From contig NZ_JABBGJ010000020.1 in assembly GCF_012927345.1 (NCBI RefSeq), positions 96,666 to 160,665 of the forward strand: a stretch of DNA of 64,000 nt, in the 5' to 3' direction. Origin of the DNA: Paraburkholderia polaris (GTDB lineage: Bacteria > Pseudomonadota > Gammaproteobacteria > Burkholderiales > Burkholderiaceae). The notes under the pieces were generated by a model. That model was not told the origin of the DNA and made no database searches. It saw only the letters and a program-made list of their open reading frames with translations. Of the stretch, positions 45,217 to 52,442 are shown in pieces. How positions within the stretch are numbered: the first letter of the stretch is position 1; each line of letters opens with the position of its first letter. The translations under genes and the position numbers were made by a program.

Positions 45217-45767
45217 TGCAACGCTCCAGAAATGGATGAGTGGCGCATGAACGCGTGATGTGAGTCTAGGGGGCGGGTAGTCGCCGGCATTGATTCAGAT
45301 CAACGGCGCAGCGGCGCGCGACACGTCATCTGGGTGCGGCGACGGCGATGCGGCTGAGCCTCGCGTAGGGTGTCCTGCGCGTTTGTCGGGAATTTCCTAC
45401 ACGTCATGGCGTGCTAATGACGCTCAAGTTCATCGCTTGACATGGATCATGAGAACGCGCCCAACCCCACCTATGCTCGTGGCAAGCACTGCGCGAATGC
45501 AAAGTCACGGCGAGCGAGGTTCATCACGGCGCACACACCGCGCTTTCGGCTTTTGTCAGTGGACTTAAGCGGCACCTCGCCAAATCCCGGAGTCTCGAAT
45601 GGGCGTGCTGATTCGTCGAGGCTTCGAGACGATGGGCGGGGCGTAGTCGGCCTGCCCATCAGATATCGCGAGACGTCATTTCTCATACGTTTGATGGAAG
45701 TCACTTTATCGATCGATTGCGCCGGTATCGTGCGACTATCAAAAAAGCGGCCGCAGGAATCCTCGAT
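45217..45767. other. Divergent regulatory region between usp and the N-ATPase operon
   Basis: 551 bp with no credible gene. It carries a perfect FNR box (45290-45303), a GGGAATTTCCTACAC element (45388-45402) shared with the receiver/anr promoter, and a weaker FNR-like site TTGAC-ATGG-ATCAT (45437-45450, two mismatches) nearer atpD. Both transcription units must start here. Confidence 0.65.
45290..45303. promoter_or_regulatory. Anr/FNR box, TTGAT-TCAG-ATCAA
   Basis: Perfect FNR-type site. Its centre is about 80 bp from the usp start codon, which would place a usp transcript start some 40 nt before the gene if the box sits at -41.5. Confidence 0.85.
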
Positions 45768-47246
45768 ATGTCGACTCATTCAACAGCACCGTCACCAGCA
45801 AGCCTGCCGGCCGTAGGCGACGGCTGTGTTGTTGCTGTGCGGGGTGCCGTCGTCGACGTCAGGTTCGCGGGTGATCAGCTTCCGGCCATCGACGACGCGC
45901 TCGTCATCCTGCCGGACGATCTCGCGCCGGTGCTGGCCGAAGTGCAGGCGCATCTGAGCGAAACCATGGTGCGCGCGCTGGCGCTGCAATCGACGGCGGG
46001 ATTGCGGCGCGGCGCGCGCGTGCGGGCCTGCGGCGGTCCCGTCGAGGCGCCGGTCGGCGAGGCGGTGCTCGGCAGGCTGCTCGACGTCACGGGCGCGACC
46101 CGCGACGACGGCGTGGCGCTCCCCGCGCAGATCGCGCGCCGTCCGATTCATCGTGCCGCGCCACCGCTCGCCACGCAGACCGGCACCACGACGCTGTTTT
46201 CGACGGGCATCAAGGTAATCGACCTGCTTGCGCCGCTCGCCCAGGGTGGCAAGGCGGCGATGTTCGGCGGTGCGGGGGTCGGCAAGACCGTGCTGGTCAT
46301 GGAACTGATCCATGCGATGGTAGAGCGCTATCAGGGAATCTCAGTGTTCGCCGGCGTAGGCGAACGCTCGCGCGAAGGCCACGAGATGCTGCTCGACATG
46401 CGCACGTCGGGCGTGCTGGCGCGCACGGTGCTGGTGTACGGGCAGATGAACGAGCCGCCGGGCGCACGCTGGCGCGTGCCGTTTACGGCATTGACGATCG
46501 CCGAGTATTTCCGCGACGAACGCCGCCAAAACGTGCTGCTGCTGATGGATAACGTGTTTCGCTTCGTGCAGGCGGGCGCCGAGGTGTCGGGCCTGCTGGG
46601 GCGCATGCCTTCGCGAGTCGGCTACCAGCCTACGCTGGCGAGCGAAGTCGCGAGTCTGCAGGAGCGCATCGTGTCGGTCGGCAATGTGTCGGTCACGGCC
46701 ATCGAGGCCGTGTATGTGCCGGCCGACGATTTCACCGATCCCGCCGTCACCGCGATCGCCGCACATATCGACAGCATGGTCGTGCTGTCCCGTTCGATGG
46801 CCGCCGAAGGCATGTATCCCGCCATCGATCCGATCGCGTCGTCGTCGATCCTGCTCGATCCGCTCGTGGTCGGCGAGGAACACGCAGCGGTCGCGACCGA
46901 GGTGCGCCGGATCATCGAGCACTACCGCGAGCTGCAGGACGTTATTTCCTTGCTCGGTATCGAGGAACTGGGCGCTGAAGACCGCGCCCTCGTGGGACGT
47001 GCGCGACGCCTGCAGCGCTTCCTGACCCAGCCGTTTGCCGTGACCGAAGCCTTCACGGGCGAAGCAGGCCGTTCCGTGCCAGTCGCCGACACGATCGCCG
47101 GCTGCAAGGCGATTCTCGCCGGCGAGTGCGATACATGGCAGGAAAGCTCGCTATACATGATCGGCGCGCTCGACGAAGGCCGTCGCAAGGAAGAGGCTGC
47201 CGCCTCGCAGGACGTGGCGGCGCACGGCACGGAGCCGGTGCAATGA
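45768..47246 (+). CDS. atpD: N-ATPase beta subunit
   Basis: 492 residues. Walker A is GGAGVGKT, the catalytic region has GVGERSREGHE, and Walker B is VLLLMDNVFRF. The C-terminal domain and LGIEELGAEDRALVGRAR match F-type beta. It catalyses ATP hydrolysis or synthesis in the F1 head. First gene of atpDCQRBEFAG, the order of the N-ATPase group, a second F-type ATPase predicted to pump Na+ and acquired by lateral transfer in scattered bacteria. ATG 45768 is used; AGGA lies 9 nt upstream. It ends in an ATGA overlap with atpC. Confidence 0.93.
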   Translation: MSTHSTAPSPASLPAVGDGCVVAVRGAVVDVRFAGDQLPAIDDALVILPDDLAPVLAEVQAHLSETMVRALALQSTAGLRRGARVRACGGPVEAPVGEAVLGRLLDVTGATRDDGVALPAQIARRPIHRAAPPLATQTGTTTLFSTGIKVIDLLAPLAQGGKAAMFGGAGVGKTVLVMELIHAMVERYQGISVFAGVGERSREGHEMLLDMRTSGVLARTVLVYGQMNEPPGARWRVPFTALTIAEYFRDERRQNVLLLMDNVFRFVQAGAEVSGLLGRMPSRVGYQPTLASEVASLQERIVSVGNVSVTAIEAVYVPADDFTDPAVTAIAAHIDSMVVLSRSMAAEGMYPAIDPIASSSILLDPLVVGEEHAAVATEVRRIIEHYRELQDVISLLGIEELGAEDRALVGRARRLQRFLTQPFAVTEAFTGEAGRSVPVADTIAGCKAILAGECDTWQESSLYMIGALDEGRRKEEAAASQDVAAHGTEPVQ

Positions 47247-47701
47247 GCGCCGCGCCTTTGACGCTGACTGTGGCGACACCGTTGCGGGTGTGGTTCGACG
47301 CTGTCGAGATCGTCTCCCTGCGCGCGGAAGACGAAAGCGGCTCGTTCGGCATCCGCGCCGGACATGCCGATTTCGTGACGCTGCTGACGCCGTCGGTAGT
47401 CCGCTGGACCTGCGCGGACGGTACGGCGCGCTATTGCGCAGTGGATGGCGGCGTCCTGCTGGTATCGCGCGGCGTCCAGATATCCATCGCTTGCCGCGAA
47501 GCAATCTCCGGCGATTCGCTGGAAAGTCTGGAAGCGGGGGTCCGCAGCCGCCACGCCGAGGAGGACGATGCGGCGCGGCGTGCCCGTGTCGAGCAATTGC
47601 AACTGCATGCGCGCGCCGTGCGTCAGATGTTGCGCTATCTGCGTCCGCGCCCGGGCGTCGACGGCACCGACGGACCGGGTATGGGAGCCAACCCACGATG
47701 A
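47243..47701 (+). CDS. atpC: N-ATPase epsilon subunit
   Basis: 152 residues. The N-terminal beta-sandwich has LTLTVATPLRVWFDAVEIVSL, SFGIRAGHADFVTLLTPSV and CAVDGGVLLVSRG, all standard for epsilon. The C-terminal helices are short and end in a Gly/Pro-rich tail. It couples the c-ring and gamma and limits hydrolysis. It overlaps atpD and atpQ through ATGA junctions. Divergent from housekeeping AtpC, as typical for N-ATPases. Confidence 0.88.
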   Translation: MSAAPLTLTVATPLRVWFDAVEIVSLRAEDESGSFGIRAGHADFVTLLTPSVVRWTCADGTARYCAVDGGVLLVSRGVQISIACREAISGDSLESLEAGVRSRHAEEDDAARRARVEQLQLHARAVRQMLRYLRPRPGVDGTDGPGMGANPR

Positions 47702-48015
47702 ATCCACACCAGATCGACCAGCGCAAACCGCCTGACGACAGGATGGCCGGCGCGGCCCGCCAGGCCGCCGAGCTCGATTCGCGCGGACGCGCTGAACCGG
47801 AGCCGTCGCTGGGTAGCAGGCTGGGCCAGATTGGCATCCTGGGGTGGGCCATTGTCCTGCCGACGCTGATGGGACTCGCGCTCGGACACTGGCTGGACCG
47901 GACCTTCGGCACGCGCGTGTTCTTTTCGGCACCGCTGCTGATGATCGGCGCCGCGATCGGTTTCTGGTCGGCATGGAAATGGATGCACCGTCAGCAACGG
48001 GGGCGCGATGATTAG
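47698..48015 (+). CDS. atpQ: N-ATPase AtpQ (AtpI-like) membrane subunit
   Basis: 105 residues. A hydrophilic N-terminus of about 45 residues precedes two membrane helices (GILGWAIVLPTLMGLALGHWLD and FSAPLLMIGAAIGFWSAWKW), with the G-x3-G-x3-D pattern of AtpI. AtpI-like proteins assist c-ring assembly or Mg2+ supply. Its presence at this position is a mark of N-ATPase operons. Its stop overlaps the atpR start by 8 nt. Confidence 0.85.
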   Translation: MNPHQIDQRKPPDDRMAGAARQAAELDSRGRAEPEPSLGSRLGQIGILGWAIVLPTLMGLALGHWLDRTFGTRVFFSAPLLMIGAAIGFWSAWKWMHRQQRGRDD

Positions 48016-48286
48016 TCCGCTGCCGTTGATCGCCCAGTTGTCCATGGGACTCGCGCTCGGCACGTTGGCCGGCGCGTGGCACTTCATGTCGCTGCGCTGG
48101 AACTGGCCGCTGTTTGCCGAGGGCCGCGCGGCAGCGGCGCTGGCGTTACAGCTTGCCCGCTTCGCGCTCACCGGTGCGCTGCTGTTCATGCTCGCGCACG
48201 TCGGCGCATTGGCGCTGCTTGCCGGCATGGCCGGCTTTCTGCTCGCACGCACTATCGCGATGCGCCGCCATGGAGGTCAACCATGA
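48008..48286 (+). CDS. atpR: N-ATPase AtpR membrane subunit
   Basis: 92 residues with three hydrophobic segments (LIAQLSMGLALGTLAGAWHF, a middle one with LQLARFALTGALLFML, and ALALLAGMAGFLLA). Conserved Arg residues sit in the second and third helices (LARFAL, LLARTIAMRR). AtpR is found only in N-ATPase operons; it has been proposed to interact with the c subunits during assembly. ATGA overlap with atpB. Confidence 0.85.
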   Translation: MISPLPLIAQLSMGLALGTLAGAWHFMSLRWNWPLFAEGRAAAALALQLARFALTGALLFMLAHVGALALLAGMAGFLLARTIAMRRHGGQP

Positions 48287-48981
48287 TCGCTTCGCCGCTC
48301 GCTACCGCGCCGCTGCTGCATCTCGGTCCGCTTTCAATCACCGAGCCCGTTCTCGCGACCTGGGCAATCATCATCCTGATGGCCGCGGTGTCCGCCTGGC
48401 TGACCCGCAACCTCTCGCTCACGCCGGGCAAAGTGCAAACCGTGCTGGAACTGCTGGTCGACACGATCGATCAGCAGATCCGCGACACCATGCAAACCGG
48501 TCCCGCCACCTATCGCGCGTTGATCGGCACGCTGTTCCTTTTTGTGCTGATCGCCAACTGGTCCGCACTGGTGCCGGGTGTGACGCCGCCCACCGCGCAC
48601 ATCGAGACGGATGCCGCGCTCGCCCTGATCGTGCTGGGTGCGACGATTTTCTACGGCATTCGCACGCGTGGCACGGCGGGCTACTTCGCTGCTTTTGCCG
48701 AGCCGAGCTGGGTCATGATTCCGCTCAACGTCGTCGAGCAGATCACGCGGACGTTTTCTCTCGTGGTGCGCCTGTTCGGCAACGTGATGAGCGGGGTGTT
48801 CGTGATCGCCATCATTCTTTCGCTCGCCGGGCTGCTGGTCCCCATTCCGCTGATGGCATTGGACCTGCTTACGGGCGCCGTGCAAGCCTATATTTTTGCC
48901 GTTCTGTCGATGGTGTTCATCGGTGCGGCGATCAGCGATACCCATCATCCCGTTAGCGTCAAAAAGGGCGAAGCCTCATGA
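48283..48981 (+). CDS. atpB: N-ATPase subunit a
   Basis: 232 residues, five to six membrane helices. The essential Arg is in VVRLFGNVMSGVF, and QAYIFAVLSMVFIGAAI is the conserved last helix. It forms the ion half-channels facing the c ring in the inner membrane. It ends in an ATGA overlap with atpE. Shorter than housekeeping subunit a (about 270-290 residues). Confidence 0.92.
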   Translation: MIASPLATAPLLHLGPLSITEPVLATWAIIILMAAVSAWLTRNLSLTPGKVQTVLELLVDTIDQQIRDTMQTGPATYRALIGTLFLFVLIANWSALVPGVTPPTAHIETDAALALIVLGATIFYGIRTRGTAGYFAAFAEPSWVMIPLNVVEQITRTFSLVVRLFGNVMSGVFVIAIILSLAGLLVPIPLMALDLLTGAVQAYIFAVLSMVFIGAAISDTHHPVSVKKGEAS

Positions 48982-49226
48982 ATAACCTCATTGAAATCGT
49001 CAGCATCGCCGCCGCGGCGCTTGCCGTGTCGTTCGGCGCGATTGGCCCGGCACTTGCCGAAGGCCGCGCCGTCGCAGCGGCGATGGACGCCATCGCGCGT
49101 CAGCCCGACTCGGCCGGCACTGTGTCGCGCACGCTCTTTGTCGGGCTGGCCATGATCGAGACGATGGCGATCTATTGCCTCGTGATCGCCTTGCTCCTGC
49201 TGTTTGCCAACCCGTTCGTGAAATAG
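48978..49226 (+). CDS. atpE: N-ATPase subunit c
   Basis: 82 residues, a two-helix hairpin with the conserved RQP loop (AIARQPD). The ion-binding Glu is in helix 2, AMIETMAIYCLV. Compared with the sodium-binding Ilyobacter c subunit as I remember it (GPGVGQG and AESTGIY), this protein has GPALAEG and MIETMAIY: Glu in place of Gln32, Thr in place of Ser66, Met in place of Thr67, and Tyr70 kept. The Thr/Tyr pair and the extra helix-1 carboxylate suggest Na+ rather than H+ coupling. It forms the rotor ring in the membrane. Confidence 0.93.
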   Translation: MNNLIEIVSIAAAALAVSFGAIGPALAEGRAVAAAMDAIARQPDSAGTVSRTLFVGLAMIETMAIYCLVIALLLLFANPFVK

Positions 49227-49235
49227 GCGGCGGCC

Positions 49236-49985
49236 ATGCGAATCGACTGGTCGACGCTCGCGCTGCAGACGATCAATGCGCTGGTCCTGATCTGGCTGCT
49301 GGCGCGCTTCCTGTTCCGCCCGGTTGCAGGGATCATCGCCGAGCGACAGAAGGCGGCGCAGACGCTGATCGCGGACGCCGACGCGGCGAAGCGCCAGGCG
49401 GTTCTCGAGCGCGACACAGCGGTTCGCGAGACGCAGCAGCTTGTTGCCGCTCGTGGCGACGCCATGAAAACGGTGGCCGCGGAAGCAGCAGCGGAAAAGG
49501 CCGCATTAATGGCCGCCGCGCAAGCCGATGCAGACAGGCGGCGCGTCGCAGCCGACACCGAGGCCGAGGCCGCGCGCGTCGAGCAGGACAAACTCGTCGC
49601 GGTCCGCGCCACCCAGCTCGCCGTCGACATCGCGGCAAAGCTGCTCGCGAAGCTGCCGGAAAACGTGCGCGTGAGCGGCTTCGTCGACGGTCTCGCCGAG
49701 GCCATTGCACAACTTCCCGAGCCGGTCCGCGCGCAACTCGGCGCAAACGGCGCGGCGCTCACGCTAGCCGCGCCGCGTGCACTGAGTCCGCAGGAGCTGG
49801 AGCATTGCCGCGCTGTGCTCACGGCTTGCCTGAACCGGACCGTGTCTCTTGAGATCGAGGTCGATGCGCGACTGATTGCCGGGCTGGAACTGCGGGCCGC
49901 CCACGCCGTGGTGCGCAATAACTTCGGGGCCGATCTCGCGCAGATCAGGGCGGCGCTGCTGGGTAGCGAGCATGTGCCCAGCTGA
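49236..49985 (+). CDS. atpF: N-ATPase subunit b with a delta-like C-terminal domain
   Basis: 249 residues, far longer than usual b (about 156). An N-terminal membrane helix (LALQTINALVLIWLLARFLF) leads into a long Ala/Glu/Arg-rich coiled coil to about residue 160. Residues about 180-245 then read ALSPQELEHCRAVLTACLNR and VSLEIEVDARLIAGLELRAA, which line up with the end of the delta subunit (ALSEQQL..., KIDKSVMAGVIIRAGD in E. coli). No atpH gene is present in the operon, so this fusion probably supplies the delta function that holds the stator to F1. It stops 1 nt before the atpA start. Confidence 0.9.
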   Translation: MRIDWSTLALQTINALVLIWLLARFLFRPVAGIIAERQKAAQTLIADADAAKRQAVLERDTAVRETQQLVAARGDAMKTVAAEAAAEKAALMAAAQADADRRRVAADTEAEAARVEQDKLVAVRATQLAVDIAAKLLAKLPENVRVSGFVDGLAEAIAQLPEPVRAQLGANGAALTLAAPRALSPQELEHCRAVLTACLNRTVSLEIEVDARLIAGLELRAAHAVVRNNFGADLAQIRAALLGSEHVPS

Positions 49986-49986
49986 C

Positions 49987-51540
49987 ATGGCCGACGATCC
50001 GTGGCTCGCGGCGCAGCGCAACACGCTGGCCCGCACGGCTGTTACGCCCCATGCCAAGGCGCTCGGACGCGTCGAGCGGTGCGGTGACGGCATCGCGTTC
50101 GTCTCGGGACTGCCGGACGCGGCCCTCAATGAACTGCTGCATTTCGACAGCGGTGCGACGGGCTTTGCCCACACGCTGGACGCAGACCTCATTAGCGTCG
50201 TCCTGCTTGACGAGGGGACCGCGGTCGAAGCGGGCGCGCGTGTGACATGCACCGGCACCGTGCTCGAGGTGCCGGTCGGAGAAGGGCTGCTCGGGCGTGT
50301 GATCGACCCGCTCGGGCGGCCGCTCGACCGTGACGAGCCGATCGTGGCGGCAATGCGTATGGCAGTCGAACGGCCGGCGCCGGCGATCATCGAGCGTGAC
50401 CTGGTCAGCGAGCCGGTCGAAACCGGTGTGCTCCTGGTCGACGCGCTGTTCGCGATCGGCCGTGGGCAGCGGGAACTGATCATCGGTGATCGCGCCACCG
50501 GCAAAACCGCCCTGGCCATCGATGCCATCGTCAATCAGAAGCAGTCGGACATGATCTGCGTGTATGTCGCGATCGGCCAGCGCACGACCGCCGTGCAGCG
50601 GGTGATCGAATCCGTCCGTCAGTACGGCGCCCCCGAGCGCTGCATCTTTGTTGTCGCCGCCGCGGCATCGGCGCCCGGGCTGCAATGGATCGCACCGTTC
50701 GCGGGTTTCACCATTGCCGAGTACTTTCGCGATCGTGGACAGCACGCGCTAATCGTCATTGACGATCTGACCAAACATGCCGCGACGCATCGGGAGCTGG
50801 CGCTTCTGACGCGCGAACCGCCGGGGCGCGAGGCCTATCCCGGCGACATCTTCTATGTTCACGCCCGGTTGCTTGAACGCGCAGCGAAGTTGTCGTCCAA
50901 ACTGGGAGGCGGCTCGCTGACTGCGCTGCCGATTGCGGAAACCGACATGGGCAACCTGTCCGCGTATATCCCGACCAACCTCATTTCGATCACGGACGGT
51001 CAGATTGTGCTGGATGCCGGCCTGTTCGCCGCGAACCAGCGGCCGGCTGTCGATGTGGGCTTAAGCGTGAGCCGTGTCGGCGGAAAGGCGCAGCATCCAG
51101 CGTTACGCGAGGTGTCGGGCCGCCTGCGGCTCGACTACGCGCAGTTCCTCGAACTGGAAATGTTCAGCCGCTTCGGCGGTCTGACGGACGCGCGTGTCGC
51201 CGGCAAGATCGCTCGCGGGGAACGCATCCGCGCGCTGATTGCACAGCCGCGCTTCAGCGCTCTGCGCACCATCGACGAAATCGCGCTGCTCACCGCCCTG
51301 TCGGCGGGCGTATTCGATGCTGCGCCGGCCGGGATCGTTGCCCAGGTGCGCACGCAACTGGCGGCACGACTGCAGAGCCAGCATGTGCAGTCCGAACTGG
51401 CGAAAGCACGCGCGCGCTCGCCATCCGTACCGTTTGACGCCGATGTACAGGGCGTGCTGGTCGCCACGGTTCGCGAACTTGTTCAGCAGTTCACGCCCCC
51501 GGGCATTAGCGGCACGTCCGGCACAGGGAGCGCGCGATGA
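49987..51540 (+). CDS. atpA: N-ATPase alpha subunit
   Basis: 517 residues. Walker A is GDRATGKT, Walker B is HALIVIDDLTKHA, and the conserved arginine-finger region VGLSVSRVGGKAQ is present. It alternates with beta in the F1 hexamer and regulates catalysis. I use ATG 49987, one nt after the atpF stop; ATG 49972 would overlap atpF. It ends in an ATGA overlap with atpG. Confidence 0.92.
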   Translation: MADDPWLAAQRNTLARTAVTPHAKALGRVERCGDGIAFVSGLPDAALNELLHFDSGATGFAHTLDADLISVVLLDEGTAVEAGARVTCTGTVLEVPVGEGLLGRVIDPLGRPLDRDEPIVAAMRMAVERPAPAIIERDLVSEPVETGVLLVDALFAIGRGQRELIIGDRATGKTALAIDAIVNQKQSDMICVYVAIGQRTTAVQRVIESVRQYGAPERCIFVVAAAASAPGLQWIAPFAGFTIAEYFRDRGQHALIVIDDLTKHAATHRELALLTREPPGREAYPGDIFYVHARLLERAAKLSSKLGGGSLTALPIAETDMGNLSAYIPTNLISITDGQIVLDAGLFAANQRPAVDVGLSVSRVGGKAQHPALREVSGRLRLDYAQFLELEMFSRFGGLTDARVAGKIARGERIRALIAQPRFSALRTIDEIALLTALSAGVFDAAPAGIVAQVRTQLAARLQSQHVQSELAKARARSPSVPFDADVQGVLVATVRELVQQFTPPGISGTSGTGSAR

Positions 51541-52382
51541 GCGGCAAACTCACCGAAATCGAATCGCGCAGTGCCACTGCCCGGCAACTCGACGCCGTGA
51601 TTGGGGCAATGCGCGGTATTGCGGCAGCCCGCTCGCGCGAAGCGCAACGGCGGCTGCCCGGCATCCGCTCTTCGGCTTCGACAGTCGGTGCCGCGATCGG
51701 CGCCGTACTCGCGCACGGAGCTGACGTGCCAACGCGCGCGCCGGAGCACGGCACGCAGATTGTCATTGCACTGTGCGCGGAGCAGGGTTTTGTCGGCTCG
51801 TTCAATGAGCAGATCCTCGAGCGCGTACAGTCTCGCCTCGCGTCGGCGGCATGCGAGTGTCTGATCGTGGGCACACGCGGCGAGATCGCAGCAAACGAAC
51901 GCCGCCTCACATTTGCCTGGCGTTCACCGGCTGCTTCCCATGCCGACGATGTGCCCGCACTCGCCAGCCGTATTACCGACGCGCTTTATCTACGTCTCGA
52001 CCGGCGAGTGATAACCGAAGTCTCGGTCATCCACGCGGTGCCAGGCATCGCGGCCCATAGCGAGATCGTCGAGCATCGCCTGATTCCGTTTGATTTTTCG
52101 CGCTTTCAGATAGCGCGGCGCAGCCAGCCGCCGTTGCTCACCTTGCCTGCGGGCCGCCTGCTGGCCGGACTGGTCGAAGCCTATGTCTATGTCGAATTGT
52201 GCGAGGCGTTGATGCTCTCGTTCGCCGCTGAGAACGAAGCCCGAGTGCGTGCCATGCTGGCCGCGCGCGCCAACGTGAAGGAGACACTCCAGACGCTGAC
52301 CCAAAGCTACCGCCAGGTCCGCCAGGATGAAATCACGGCGGATATCGTGGAACTGGCGGCGAGTGCAGGTACCGCCGTCTGA
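51537..52382 (+). CDS. atpG: N-ATPase gamma subunit
   Basis: 281 residues. It starts SGKLTEIESRSATARQLDAV, a divergent version of the gamma N-terminal helix, with ALCAEQGFVGSFNEQILE matching the conserved 'GLCGgfN' block. The C-terminal helix EARVRAMLAARANVKETLQ and YRQVRQDEITADIVELAAS match the family end. It is the rotating central stalk. Last gene of the operon; the next gene is convergent, 60 bp away, with no clear terminator. Confidence 0.9.
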   Translation: MSGKLTEIESRSATARQLDAVIGAMRGIAAARSREAQRRLPGIRSSASTVGAAIGAVLAHGADVPTRAPEHGTQIVIALCAEQGFVGSFNEQILERVQSRLASAACECLIVGTRGEIAANERRLTFAWRSPAASHADDVPALASRITDALYLRLDRRVITEVSVIHAVPGIAAHSEIVEHRLIPFDFSRFQIARRSQPPLLTLPAGRLLAGLVEAYVYVELCEALMLSFAAENEARVRAMLAARANVKETLQTLTQSYRQVRQDEITADIVELAASAGTAV

Positions 52383-52442
52383 GCAGCGCTGCCTCCTGCG
52401 GCGCCGTGCGAGTCTCTTCAGCCGCGCGCCGCATGGCAGTGA

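Noticed and set aside
45437..45450. TTGAC-ATGG-ATCAT as an FNR box for atpD
   Set aside because: Two mismatches; mentioned only as a weak candidate in the region entry, not counted in the six boxes.
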